The notes under the pieces: model-generated
Seen by the model: only the letters and a program-made list of their open reading frames with translations
Database searches by the model: none
What the model was told of the DNA's origin: nothing
Program-made: the position numbers and the translations under genes
Part shown: in pieces, positions 17,693-26,538 of the stretch
Numbering within the stretch: the first letter of the stretch is position 1
Layout: every line of letters begins with the position of its first letter
DNA from: Streptomyces sp. TRM64462
GTDB lineage: Bacteria > Actinomycetota > Actinomycetes > Streptomycetales > Streptomycetaceae
Assembly: GCF_013362995.1 (NCBI RefSeq)
Contig: NZ_JABWDV010000203.1
Span: 1 to 47,681, forward strand
Direction: 5' to 3'
DNA length: 47,681 nucleotides

Positions 17693-17745
17693 GCGGGGAC
17701 CGCCGCACCCCCGTTGCCGGGGGGCGGGACGACGGCGGTCCCCGC
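17693..17745 (-). terminator. Perfect 13-bp hairpin between cbs and the RpiR-family gene
   Basis: GCGGGGACCGCCG (17693-17705) and CGGCGGTCCCCGC (17733-17745) are fully complementary, with a G/C-rich loop of 27 nt. It lies about 180 nt beyond the cbs stop and upstream of the regulator's operator, so it probably insulates the regulator from cbs transcription. The rest of the 304-nt gap (17619-17922) shows no gene. Confidence 0.5.
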
Positions 17746-17922
17746 GGGGGACACGGGCCCGGGTCAGGGCCGGTCTCCGCGTCCGGCGGCGTCGTGGGAG
17801 GTCCGGGAGCCGCTCCGTAGTCCGTGACGCCGACAACTCCACGGTGCAGGACCCGTGTTAAGCGGGTGCTGCCGGTACGTGACGTGCTCGTACCGTTTAC
17901 GCGAAGGCGAGCCCCCCGCGCG

Positions 17923-19308
17923 CTACTTGGCGTCGCGCGCCAGGAACGCCAGCAGGTCCTGGCGGCTCACCACGCCCGTCGGCTTGCCCTCCACCAGCAC
18001 GATCGCCGCGTCGGCCCGGCCGAGCACCGACATCAGGTCCTCCACCGGCTCACCGGAGCCGACCTGCGGCAGCGGGGCGCTCAGGTGCTTCTCCAGCGGG
18101 TCGTTCAGCGAGGCGCGCTGCGTGAACAGCGCCTCCAGCAGCTCCCGCTCCACGACCGAGCCGACGATCTCGGCGGCCATGACGTCCGGGTGCCCGGCGC
18201 CCGGCTTCACGACGGGCATCTGGGACACGCCGTACTCGCGGAGCACCTCGATGGCCTCGCCGACCGTCTCGTCCGGGTGCATGTGCACCAGCTTCGGGAT
18301 GGCGCCCTCCTTGTCGCGGAGCACGTCGCCGACGCTCGCGGACGGGCCGGCCTCCTCCAGGAAGCCGTAGTCGGCCATCCACTCGTCGTTGAAGATCTTC
18401 GACAGATAGCCGCGGCCGCTGTCGGGCAGCAGGACGACCACCACGTCGTCCGGGCCCAGGCCCTCCGCGACGCGCAGCGCGGCGACGACCGCCATGCCGC
18501 AGGAGCCGCCGACCAGCAGGCCCTCCTCCTTGGCGAGGCGGCGGGTCATCTGGAAGGAGTCCTTGTCGGAGACGGCGACGATCTCGTCCGTCACGTTCCG
18601 GTCGTACGCGGACGGCCAGAAGTCCTCGCCGACACCCTCGACCAGGTACGGACGCCCCGAGCCGCCCGAGTAGACGGAGCCCTCCGGGTCCGCGCCGATG
18701 ATCTTCACTGTGCCGTCGCTGACCTCCTTGAGGTAGCGGCCGGTGCCGGAGATGGTGCCGCCCGTGCCGACGCCCGCGACGAAGTGGGTGATCTTCCCGT
18801 CCGTCTGCTCCCACAGCTCGGGGCCGGTCGTCTCGTAGTGGGAACGCGGGTTGTTCGGGTTCGAGTACTGGTCGGGCTTCCAGGCGCCGGGCGTCTCACG
18901 GACGAGCCGGTCGGAGACGTTGTAGTACGAGTCCGGGTGCTCCGGGTCGACCGCCGTCGGACAGACGACGACCTCGGCACCGTACGCGCGCAGCACATTG
19001 ATCTTGTCGGTCGACACCTTGTCGGGGCAGACGAAGATGCACTTGTAGCCCTTCTGCTGGGCCACGATCGCCAGACCGACTCCGGTGTTGCCGGACGTCG
19101 GCTCGACGATGGTGCCGCCGGGCTTGAGCTCGCCGCTCTTCTCGGCCGCCTCGATCATGCGCAGGGCGATGCGGTCCTTGACCGAACCGCCCGGGTTGAA
19201 GTACTCGACCTTGGCCAGGACCGTGGCCTGAAGGCCCGCGGTCACGCTGTTGAGCTTCACCAGCGGGGTGTTGCCGACGAGGCTGATCATCGAGTCGTGG
19301 ATCTGCAC
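17923..19308 (-). CDS. cbs: Cystathionine beta-synthase
   Basis: A 461-residue enzyme that condenses L-serine (or O-acetylserine) with homocysteine to cystathionine, with PLP. The PLP lysine is K44 in NPGGSVKDR, the substrate-binding loop is TSGNTG (71-76), and GTGGTISGTGRYL holds the phosphate. The C-terminal 120 residues contain two CBS domains (DETVGEAIEVLREYGVSQMPVV and EPVEDLMSVLGRADAAIVLVE...GVVSRQDLLAFL), which fits full-length CBS and not plain cysteine synthase. The start is GTG 19308. The gene is divergent from the SGNH hydrolase, with a 151-nt shared promoter region. Confidence 0.95.
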   Translation of the reverse strand: MQIHDSMISLVGNTPLVKLNSVTAGLQATVLAKVEYFNPGGSVKDRIALRMIEAAEKSGELKPGGTIVEPTSGNTGVGLAIVAQQKGYKCIFVCPDKVSTDKINVLRAYGAEVVVCPTAVDPEHPDSYYNVSDRLVRETPGAWKPDQYSNPNNPRSHYETTGPELWEQTDGKITHFVAGVGTGGTISGTGRYLKEVSDGTVKIIGADPEGSVYSGGSGRPYLVEGVGEDFWPSAYDRNVTDEIVAVSDKDSFQMTRRLAKEEGLLVGGSCGMAVVAALRVAEGLGPDDVVVVLLPDSGRGYLSKIFNDEWMADYGFLEEAGPSASVGDVLRDKEGAIPKLVHMHPDETVGEAIEVLREYGVSQMPVVKPGAGHPDVMAAEIVGSVVERELLEALFTQRASLNDPLEKHLSAPLPQVGSGEPVEDLMSVLGRADAAIVLVEGKPTGVVSRQDLLAFLARDAK

Positions 19309-19459
19309 GTAAGTCTCCGGGGTCTCCGTAATGGTCCAGCCAGCGTAAGCCGAGTGGATGCGTAGGCGGACGTGCTTCCGGGGCAGTTAGCTCACAGACG
19401 GCACGGAGACCGGAGCGAGGCCGGGACGTGGTCCGGAGCGGAGGAGGTGGCTTGCCCCT

Positions 19460-20470
19460 ATGTCGAGGGCGAGAGTGGCACGGCGGATCGCCGCGGGCGC
19501 TGCGTACGGGGGCGGTGGCCTCGGGCTGCTCGGCGTCGCGGCGGTCGGGGTGGTGCTGGCCGAGGTGCAGCTGGCGAAGCGGTCCGTGGGCGGCGGGGTC
19601 GCGCCGCTGCCTCCGGCGGCGGACGGGCTGTACGGGCGGGGCTTCGACGGCGTGCCACTGCGGCTCGCCCTGCTGGGCGACTCCACGGCCGCCGGGCAGG
19701 GCGTACGGCGGGCGGGGCAGACCCCGGGCGCGCTGCTCGCGTCCGGTCTCGCACAGGTCGCCGAGCGGTCCGTCGAGCTGCGGAACGTGGCCCTGCCGGG
19801 GGCCCGGTCGGACGACCTGGAACGGCAGGTCACGCTGCTGCTCGCGCACCCGGGGCGCGTCCCGGACGTGTGCGTGGTGATGATCGGCGCGAACGACGTC
19901 ACACACCGGGTGCCGCTCACGGCTTCGGTGCGGTACCTGTCGGAGGCGGTGCGGCGGCTGCGGGACGCGGGCGCGGAGGTGGTCGTGGGCACGTGCCCGG
20001 ACCTGGGCACGATCGAGCCGGTGTACCAGCCGCTGCGGTGGCTGGCGCGACGGCTCTCGCGGCAGCTCGCGGCCGCGCAGACGATCGTGGTGGTAGAGCA
20101 GGGGGGACGTACGGTGTCGCTGGGCGACCTGCTGGGTCCTGAGTTCGCGGCGAACCCGCGGGAGATGTTCGGCGTCGACAACTACCACCCCTCGGCGGAG
20201 GGGTACGCGACGGCGGCGATGGCGGTGCTGCCGACGGTGTGCGCGGTGCTGGGGGTGTGGCCGGAGCCGGAGCGGCTGGAGGCGGACCGGCGGGAGGGGC
20301 TGCTGCCGGTGGCGGTCGCGGCGGCGGAGGCCGCGGCGGAGGCGGGTACGGAGGTCACGGGCGCCCGCGCGCCGTGGGCCCTCCTCAAGCACCGGCGCCG
20401 CCGCCGCCTCACGGAGTCCACCACCGCCCCGGAATCCCCGGGCGCCGAGGCCCCGGAGGTCGGCCCCTGA
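19460..20470 (+). CDS. SGNH/GDSL-family hydrolase (membrane-anchored)
   Basis: A 336-residue protein. Residues 9-35 are a hydrophobic, Gly/Ala-rich segment, a signal anchor or signal peptide. The SGNH blocks follow: block I GDSTAAG (Ser75), the Gly-containing segment LPGARSDDL, block III GAND (142-145), and block V DNYHPS (Asp239, His242). It is expected to be an esterase or lipase acting outside the membrane. The C-terminus is Arg/Pro-rich and non-conserved. No closer substrate assignment is possible. Confidence 0.88.
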   Translation: MSRARVARRIAAGAAYGGGGLGLLGVAAVGVVLAEVQLAKRSVGGGVAPLPPAADGLYGRGFDGVPLRLALLGDSTAAGQGVRRAGQTPGALLASGLAQVAERSVELRNVALPGARSDDLERQVTLLLAHPGRVPDVCVVMIGANDVTHRVPLTASVRYLSEAVRRLRDAGAEVVVGTCPDLGTIEPVYQPLRWLARRLSRQLAAAQTIVVVEQGGRTVSLGDLLGPEFAANPREMFGVDNYHPSAEGYATAAMAVLPTVCAVLGVWPEPERLEADRREGLLPVAVAAAEAAAEAGTEVTGARAPWALLKHRRRRRLTESTTAPESPGAEAPEVGP

Positions 20471-20513
20471 GGCCCCAGGGGCGAGCGCCCTTTCCAGCGC
20501 AGCGCCCGGGTGG

Positions 20514-20586
20514 GCTGTGCCCACCCGTTCCGCCCTGGGGGTACCCCCTGGACGAAGTCCTTGGGGGAGGAACGCATGCCCACAGC
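20514..20586. repeat. Palindromic interspersed element, copy B
   Basis: The ends GCTGTG and CACAGC are complementary. Inside them are GTTCC...GGAAC and an inner stem of GGAC-GAA-GTCC extended by C-run/G-run pairs. It shares its layout and much sequence with copy C. About 113 nt separate the two. Confidence 0.85.
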
Positions 20587-20699
20587 AGTTCGACGCCTCC
20601 CCCGGATGCCCCCGCCTGCCAAGGACCGCCGCGCTTGCGCCTCGTCCGTGCTTGAGCGAACCGCCCGCGCCATGCAGGGCGGCACGTGTGCCGGTCACC

Positions 20700-20770
20700 G
20701 CTGTGGGCAGGCGTTCCGCTGGGGGTCCCCCCTGCACGAAGTGCTTGGGGGAGGAACGGGTGGGCACAGC
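20700..20770. repeat. Palindromic interspersed element, copy C
   Basis: GCTGTG (20700-20705) and CACAGC (20765-20770) form the outer arms, then GTTCC and GGAAC. The inner stem is TGCAC-GAA-GTGC(T), where copy B has TGGAC-GAA-GTCC. The stem change is compensatory, so pairing is kept while the sequence differs. This argues that the folded form matters. Confidence 0.85.
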
Positions 20771-20954
20771 CCACCGGGGCGGTGCCCGTGGCCCGGACGC
20801 CCGCCGCGAGGCGCCTCGCGCAACCCGCCCGGCGCAAGCGCTGAGCGCTCGCTTAGAAATGCGGTGGGGGTCACACCCCCGGTGCAGTGACCCCGCGCTC
20901 TACGTGGGGGTAACTTCCCCCTGAGTCCCGCACCCGTCACCCAGGAGCGCCGTG

Positions 20955-22175
20955 ATGCCCGAAGCCGTGATCGTCTCTGCTGCCCGTTCCCCCATCGGCC
21001 GGGCCTTCAAGGGCTCCCTGAAGGACCTCCGCCCCGACGACCTGACCGCCACGATCATCCAGGCCGCCCTCGCCAAGGTCCCCGGGCTCGACCCGCGTGA
21101 CATCGACGACCTGATGCTCGGCTGCGGCCTCCCCGGCGGCGAGCAGGGCAACAACCTGGGCCGGATCGTCGCCGTGCAGATGGGTATGGACCACCTGCCC
21201 GGCTGCACGATCACCCGCTACTGCTCCTCGTCGCTGCAGACGTCCCGTATGGCGATGCACGCCATCAAGGCGGGCGAGGGCGACGTGTTCATCTCCGCCG
21301 GCGTGGAGATGGTGTCCCGCTTCACCAAGGGCAACTCCGACACGCTCCCCGACACGCACAACCCGTTCTTCGCGGAGGCCGAGGCCCGTACCGCCGCCCG
21401 CGCCCAGCAGGAGGGCACGGACTGGCACGACCCGCGTGAGGACGGCCTGGTGCCCGACGCGTACATCGCGATGGGCCAGACCGCCGAGAACCTCGCCCGG
21501 CTGAAGGGCGTGACCCGCCAGGACATGGACGAGTTCGGCGTACGGTCCCAGAACCTGGCCGAGCAGGCCATCAAGAACGGCTTCTGGGAGCGGGAGATCA
21601 CCCCGGTCACGCTCCCCGACGGCACGGTCGTCAGCAAGGACGACGGCCCGCGCGCCGGCGTCACCATGGAGGGCGTCCAGGGCCTGAAGCCGGTGTTCCG
21701 CCCCGACGGGCTGGTCACCGCGGGCAACTGCTGCCCGCTCAACGACGGCGCCGCCGCGCTCGTCATCATGTCCGACACCAAGGCGCGCGAACTGGGCCTG
21801 ACCCCGCTGGCCCGGATCGTCTCCACCGGCGTCTCCGGTCTGTCCCCCGAGATCATGGGCCTCGGCCCGGTCGAGGCCAGCAAGCAGGCCCTGCGGCGGG
21901 CCGGGCTGACCATCGACGACATCGACCTGGTCGAGATCAACGAGGCGTTCGCCGCCCAGGTGATCCCCTCGTACCGCGACCTCGGCATCCCGCTCGACAA
22001 GCTGAACGTCAACGGCGGCGCCATCGCCGTGGGCCACCCCTTCGGCATGACGGGCGCGCGCATCACCGGCACGCTCATCAACAGCCTGCAGTTCCACGAC
22101 AAGCAGTTCGGTCTGGAGACCATGTGCGTGGGCGGCGGCCAGGGCATGGCGATGGTCATCGAGCGGCTCTCTTAA
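20955..22175 (+). CDS. Acetyl-CoA C-acetyltransferase (thiolase)
   Basis: A 406-residue thiolase. The ATG 20955 follows a CAGGAG site. The nucleophile is Cys90 in RYCSSSLQ. His361 in GHPFGMTGAR and Cys391 in METMCVGGGQG-type sequence (here ETMCVGGGQGMA) complete the active site. It cleaves 3-ketoacyl-CoA or condenses acetyl-CoA, in fatty acid beta-oxidation or in supply of acetoacetyl-CoA. It is a single gene bounded by repeat elements upstream and a strong terminator downstream. Confidence 0.95.
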   Translation: MPEAVIVSAARSPIGRAFKGSLKDLRPDDLTATIIQAALAKVPGLDPRDIDDLMLGCGLPGGEQGNNLGRIVAVQMGMDHLPGCTITRYCSSSLQTSRMAMHAIKAGEGDVFISAGVEMVSRFTKGNSDTLPDTHNPFFAEAEARTAARAQQEGTDWHDPREDGLVPDAYIAMGQTAENLARLKGVTRQDMDEFGVRSQNLAEQAIKNGFWEREITPVTLPDGTVVSKDDGPRAGVTMEGVQGLKPVFRPDGLVTAGNCCPLNDGAAALVIMSDTKARELGLTPLARIVSTGVSGLSPEIMGLGPVEASKQALRRAGLTIDDIDLVEINEAFAAQVIPSYRDLGIPLDKLNVNGGAIAVGHPFGMTGARITGTLINSLQFHDKQFGLETMCVGGGQGMAMVIERLS

Positions 22176-22199
22176 GCCCGTCGCGTCCCAGCCGTGACC

Positions 22200-22243
22200 G
22201 AATCTCCCCCAGGATGTGACCTATCTCCGGGGGAGATTCGTTT
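22200..22243 (+). terminator. Rho-independent-type terminator of the thiolase gene
   Basis: The arms GAATCTCCCCC (22200-22210) and GGGGGAGATTC (22229-22239) are perfectly complementary and are followed by GTTT. It begins 25 nt after the thiolase stop. Confidence 0.88.
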
Positions 22244-22386
22244 ATGCAGGTCACAGCCGTGGGAGCGGTAAACACCGGCCGAATAAACCTGTCCAATTCG
22301 TGACGTAATGCACTGACAGCGGGGCCATGGCCAGGACAAGCTGATGTAGGAAGTGCGGGGGATCGATTGAAACCGGGAGTAAGTCA

Positions 22387-23385
22387 GTGAGCGCCATGTC
22401 TCTCGCCCTGCTGCTGACCACGGCCACCGCCACGGCCGTGGGCGCCGCTGCGCTGCACGCCGCCCACGGACTGCGCAGGCAGATCACCGCCCTGCGCGAC
22501 GATCTGGCCGCCGCCCGCACCGCGCCGGCCACGACGGACGCCCCGGCCGCGCAGACCACCCCCACCGTGCCGCACGCCCGCTCGAACGAGCCGACCACGG
22601 CCGACGAGATACGGGCCGCGGTCGCGGAGGCCCTGGCCGAGGAGCGGGAGCGCGAGCTGGCCGAGGCCCGGGCGTTCTGGGCCGCCCAGGAGGCGCGGGA
22701 CGCCGCCGACTCCCCCGCGTCCCTGCTGGGCGGCACGGCCGGCCCGCTGGGCGCCGCCGGTGACGACGGCCCGTACTTCGTGCCCCGCCAGGCGGACTTC
22801 ATCGGCCTGGAGGCGCTGGACCTGGACGGTGAGTACGGCGACGGCGCCGAGCCCCTGGACGCGCTCGACCCGCTGGACGCCCTCGACGCGCTGGACCCGC
22901 TGACCGGCCTCGCGGAGCTCCCGGACTTCGCCGGCGACCTGCCGGAGCCGGCGGGTGCCGGCGCGGGCGATGCGGCCACCGAATACCCCGAGGACTCGGC
23001 GGAGCTGGCCGCGGCCCGCCGCCGCCACCCGTCCCACCCGGACTTCGTGCCCGTGCGGACGCCGGTCGTCACCGACCACGAGCGCACGGTGGCCCGCCTG
23101 GAGGAGCTGGCCGCCGCCCGCACGGCGCTCACCGACGTACGGCCCGGCCCGCTCGGCACCCTCGACGTGTACGTGTTCGCGGACGGTACGACCCTGTGCA
23201 TGACGCCCGGCCACCGGGAGACCGCCGAGCGGCTCGCGGACGCCCTGCGCGCCGGCTCGACGCCCGTCCTGCTGGGCGGCTCGGGGGTCTCCGGCGCATA
23301 CGCCCTGACGTTCTCCTGCGGCGCGGGCGGCGGCGCGGACGACAACGTCTACATCCTGGCCGACCGCGTCATCGCGTCACTGTAG
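22387..23385 (+). CDS. Hypothetical protein with N-terminal membrane segment
   Basis: A 332-residue protein from GTG 22387, with a GGGAG site. Residues 4-27 are hydrophobic (signal anchor). They are followed by a charged helical stretch likely to form a coiled coil (about 66-100, rich in AEALAEERERELAEA). Next comes an acidic segment with repeated Leu-Asp-Ala/Pro units (about 158-178). The globular C-terminus (about 235-332) begins HERTVARLEELAAARTAL. No family was recognised. It is convergent with the next gene. Confidence 0.8.
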   Translation: MSAMSLALLLTTATATAVGAAALHAAHGLRRQITALRDDLAAARTAPATTDAPAAQTTPTVPHARSNEPTTADEIRAAVAEALAEERERELAEARAFWAAQEARDAADSPASLLGGTAGPLGAAGDDGPYFVPRQADFIGLEALDLDGEYGDGAEPLDALDPLDALDALDPLTGLAELPDFAGDLPEPAGAGAGDAATEYPEDSAELAAARRRHPSHPDFVPVRTPVVTDHERTVARLEELAAARTALTDVRPGPLGTLDVYVFADGTTLCMTPGHRETAERLADALRAGSTPVLLGGSGVSGAYALTFSCGAGGGADDNVYILADRVIASL

Positions 23386-23390
23386 CCCGC

Positions 23391-23439
23391 CGGCTGCCCG
23401 GGCTGCCCGGCTGCCGGGTTGCCGGGCTGCCGGGCTGCC
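23391..23439. repeat. Imperfect tandem CCGGGCTG-type repeats
   Basis: About six imperfect 7-8 nt units of GCCGGGCTG/GGCTGCCC occupy the gap between two convergent genes. They can pair as GCCCGG with CCGGGC and may act as a bidirectional terminator. Confidence 0.6.
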
Positions 23440-23449
23440 AGGACAGGAC

Positions 23450-23794
23450 CTACAGCCCGGCCCGCGCGGCCGCCTCCCGTACGAGCCGTACGGCGCTCTC
23501 CAGCTCGGTCCGCAGCGCGTCCTCGCCCTCGCCCCGCCCGCGAGCGGCACGCCACGCCTCCGCGAAATCCGTTCCGGCGACGGTCAGCTGGTCCGCGACG
23601 GCGAAGATCCCGGCGTCCGGCATGGTCCTGGGCGCCGCCTCCGGGGCTTCGAGCCGCTGGGCGCGCAGCGCCAACTCCCGGGCCAGCGTCAGCCCTTCGG
23701 CGGCCGCGCCGCGCTGGAGGCGGCTCTGCGGGGCGGCCCGCAGCCGGTCGGCGAGCCGCCCCACGGCCTCGGTCAGTTCACTCGTTTCAGGCAC
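23450..23794 (-). CDS. Conserved hypothetical protein, helical
   Basis: A 114-residue, almost entirely alpha-helical protein from ATG 23794, with a basic and acidic amphipathic pattern (ELTEAVGRLADRLRAAP, LTLARELALRAQRLEAPE, EDALRTELESAVRLVREAAARAG). No signal peptide or catalytic motif is visible. Codon usage is typical, so it is probably a real gene. No function can be given. Confidence 0.72.
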   Translation of the reverse strand: MPETSELTEAVGRLADRLRAAPQSRLQRGAAAEGLTLARELALRAQRLEAPEAAPRTMPDAGIFAVADQLTVAGTDFAEAWRAARGRGEGEDALRTELESAVRLVREAAARAGL

Positions 23795-23893
23795 CCCGCG
23801 ACCCTATGCGCCGTGACGGCACTGTTGCCAACGGCCGAACGCTAGGGCACCGTGACGTGAAGGAGCACACGCGCAAAGCGTCCGGAGGCGCCG

Positions 23894-24124
23894 ATGTCCC
23901 ACGTCTTCTCCGAAGAGACCCATCGAAATCTGCTCTCCCGCATTCCCCACTGCACCGGCCGTGAAGTAGCCGAGTGGCTTCGCACCGTCGAGGAAGGCCC
24001 TTCCCTCGCTCGCTTCGAGGAGAAGGTCAGCTGGCTCCGGAGCGAACACGATCTCGCCTACGGGCACGCGAAAGCGATCATCCACGAGTACGACCTGAGG
24101 CGCGCCGCGCGCAAGCTGCTCTGA
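23894..24124 (+). CDS. DUF4287 domain protein
   Basis: A 76-residue basic protein. The sequence HRNLLSRIPHCTGREVAEWLRTVEEGPSLARFEEKVSWLRSEHDLAYGHAKAIIHEYDL matches the DUF4287 pattern, with 'TGKt..eW...' and a 'L...hgl..GhA..iv.e' helix. The role is unknown; relatives are often fused to DUF5655. A strong bidirectional terminator follows. Confidence 0.82.
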   Translation: MSHVFSEETHRNLLSRIPHCTGREVAEWLRTVEEGPSLARFEEKVSWLRSEHDLAYGHAKAIIHEYDLRRAARKLL

Positions 24125-24149
24125 GAGAGGACGACGAGAGACCATGCGG

Positions 24150-24184
24150 AAGGGCCCGCCCGGCGGCTGCCGGGCGGGCCCTTT
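24150..24184. terminator. Bidirectional terminator
   Basis: GGGCCCGCCCGGC (24152-24164) pairs perfectly with GCCGGGCGGGCCC (24169-24181) around a 4-nt loop. AA on the left and TTT on the right extend the stem. It lies between the convergent DUF4287 and Bax-inhibitor genes. Confidence 0.88.
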
Positions 24185-24204
24185 CACGCGATGCGGACGG
24201 AGAC

Positions 24205-25083
24205 TCAGTCGTCGCCCTGCAGGATCGCGATGAGGCGCAGGAACTCGGTGTAGATCCACACCAGCGTCACCGTGAGGCCGAAGGCCGCCAGCCACGCCTC
24301 CTGGCGCGGGGCGCCGTAGGTGATGCCGTCCTCGACCTGCTTGAAGTCCAGGGCGAGGAAGCAGGCACCGAGGATGATGCCGATGATGCCGAACATGATG
24401 CCCAGGCCGCCGCTGCGGAAGCCGAGGCCGTCACCGCCGCCGAACACGGCGAACAGCATGTTGACCGCCATCAGCAGCACGAAGCCCATCGCGGCGGCCA
24501 TCACGAAGCCGTAGAAGCGGCGGGTGACGCGGATCCAGCGCATCTTGTACGCGATGAGCACACCGGCGAACACCGACATCGTGCCGAGCACGGCCTGCGG
24601 GACGGCGCCCGCGGCGACGTACGTCGTGACGGCGCTGGAGATGACGCCGAGGAAGACACCCTCGAAGGCCGCGTACGCCAGGATCAGCGCGGGCGACGCC
24701 TTGCGCTTGAACGACTGGACCATCGCGAGGACGAAGGCCACCAGGGCCGCGCCGATGCCGATGCCGTACGACTTCGTGAGGTTCGCCGGGTCGACCGGCA
24801 GCAGGAACCACGCGAGCGCGGCGGTGACGAAGACCGTGCCGAGCGTGATGGCGGTGCGCGACACCACGTCGTCGATGGTCATGGCGCCGGACCGCGCCGG
24901 CGCCTGCCCGGGTGCACCGAGCTGGGTGTCCTGCTGGGCGTAGGGGTTGGTGGCGTACGGATTCGTCGCGTACGGGTCGGTTCCAGCGGCGGGGCCCCCG
25001 GCCTGCTGCTGCGCGTTGAAGCCCGCGTAGCCGTTGTCGCGGCTGAACCCCTGTCGCGAGAAGACCGGGTTGCTGCTCCTCAT
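24205..25083 (-). CDS. Bax inhibitor-1/YccA-family membrane protein
   Basis: A 292-residue protein from ATG 25083, preceded by GGAGGAG. The first 70 residues are polar, with Gln/Asn/Tyr-rich repeats (DPYATNPYATNPYAQQD). About seven transmembrane helices follow, including TLGTVFVTAALAWFLL, YGIGIGAALVAFVLAMV, ALILAYAAFEGVFLGVISS and FGLTVTLVWIYTEFLRLIAIL, with Asp near the C-terminus as in BI-1 proteins. BI-1 relatives act as pH-dependent calcium leak channels in some bacteria; the role in Streptomyces is not settled. It is just downstream of bldA on the same strand. Confidence 0.92.
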   Translation of the reverse strand: MRSSNPVFSRQGFSRDNGYAGFNAQQQAGGPAAGTDPYATNPYATNPYAQQDTQLGAPGQAPARSGAMTIDDVVSRTAITLGTVFVTAALAWFLLPVDPANLTKSYGIGIGAALVAFVLAMVQSFKRKASPALILAYAAFEGVFLGVISSAVTTYVAAGAVPQAVLGTMSVFAGVLIAYKMRWIRVTRRFYGFVMAAAMGFVLLMAVNMLFAVFGGGDGLGFRSGGLGIMFGIIGIILGACFLALDFKQVEDGITYGAPRQEAWLAAFGLTVTLVWIYTEFLRLIAILQGDD

Positions 25084-25230
25084 CTCACTCCTCCGATGGC
25101 CGCCGGGCGCGGCCTCGGGACAAGAGTAATGGGGGAGCAAAGCAAACACCCTAGTGCTCGGGGAGGATCTTTCCCTTCCCGCATATCGATCCCGTATCGA
25201 CAGATCCGTTCAGTCCATCGCTTCGAGCGG

Positions 25231-25314
25231 TGGTGCCCGGAGCCGGACTCGAACCGGCACGGCCAAAGGCCAGCGAGGTTTAAGCTCGCCGTGTCTGCGT
25301 TCCACCATCCGGGC
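25231..25314 (-). tRNA. bldA: tRNA-Leu (anticodon UAA), bldA
   Basis: The acceptor stem is GCCCGGA (25314-25308) with TCCGGGC, then discriminator A and an encoded CCA (25231-25233). The anticodon stem GCGAG/CTCGC encloses the loop CTTAAAC with anticodon TAA at 25280-25282. The T-arm is GCCGG-TTCGAGT-CCGGC, and a long variable arm typical of tRNA-Leu is present. In Streptomyces this is the only tRNA that reads UUA efficiently, and it controls aerial growth and antibiotic production. It is preceded by a candidate promoter at 25396-25423. Confidence 0.96.
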
Positions 25315-25695
25315 AAGGCACGCGGCTCCGCGTCAGCACACGAGCCTATCCGGGTGAGTCCCCCGAACAGCGGAAGAGTGACCCGATGTTGTCTTATTTT
25401 ATTGACGTCTGAGGGAGCGTCAGCAGACACGCGGGGCGTTGCGCAGCAGTGGCGCGGGGTTCGCGGGCGCACATCCCCTTCCCACGGAATGACGGAAAGT
25501 CGCCGCCCCTCCACGGCGCGTCGCGCCGAGCGGCGGTCTCAGGGGCGCCGTCATACCTCAGGAGGAGGGACGGGTCCCGCGGTCCGACTCCAGACGGCCC
25601 AGCGAACGGGCATGCGGACGGACGCCCCGCGGGGGTGGCGGCGCCGACGATGGAGGGGTCCTCGAAGAACGTCAGCCGTGACAGGAGTCCCCCTC
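25315..25695. other. Intergenic region between bldA and the ABC transporter genes
   Basis: The 381 nt hold the proposed bldA promoter and the promoter of the rightward ABC genes. An A+T-rich patch (25391-25406) is conspicuous. No credible gene is seen on either strand. Confidence 0.7.
25396..25423 (-). promoter_or_regulatory. Candidate bldA promoter
   Basis: On the minus strand CTGACG (25423-25418) and TAAAAT (25401-25396) are spaced by 16 nt, like a vegetative -35/-10 pair. Initiation would be about 75 nt before the mature tRNA 5' end. Confidence 0.45.
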
Positions 25696-26466
<771 letters not shown>

Positions 26467-26538
26467 CCTCGGGGCCGCCGGCCGGCCCCCTCCGTACCGC
26501 CCACACGTCACCGGACACCACTCCAGGACTCAGACCTC

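Larger units (their letters stand above)
20471..20954. other. 484-nt intergenic region with two palindromic elements
   Basis: It lies between the SGNH gene and the thiolase gene. It contains two copies of the palindromic element (20514-20586 and 20700-20770). No credible gene is seen; the open frames here arise from the repeats. The thiolase promoter should lie in the last 150 nt, but no clear -35/-10 pair was found. Confidence 0.8.

Noticed and set aside
20510..20890. Small open frames in the gap before the thiolase gene
   Set aside because: They are made of the palindromic elements, have no ribosome binding sites and repeat the same peptide in two places.
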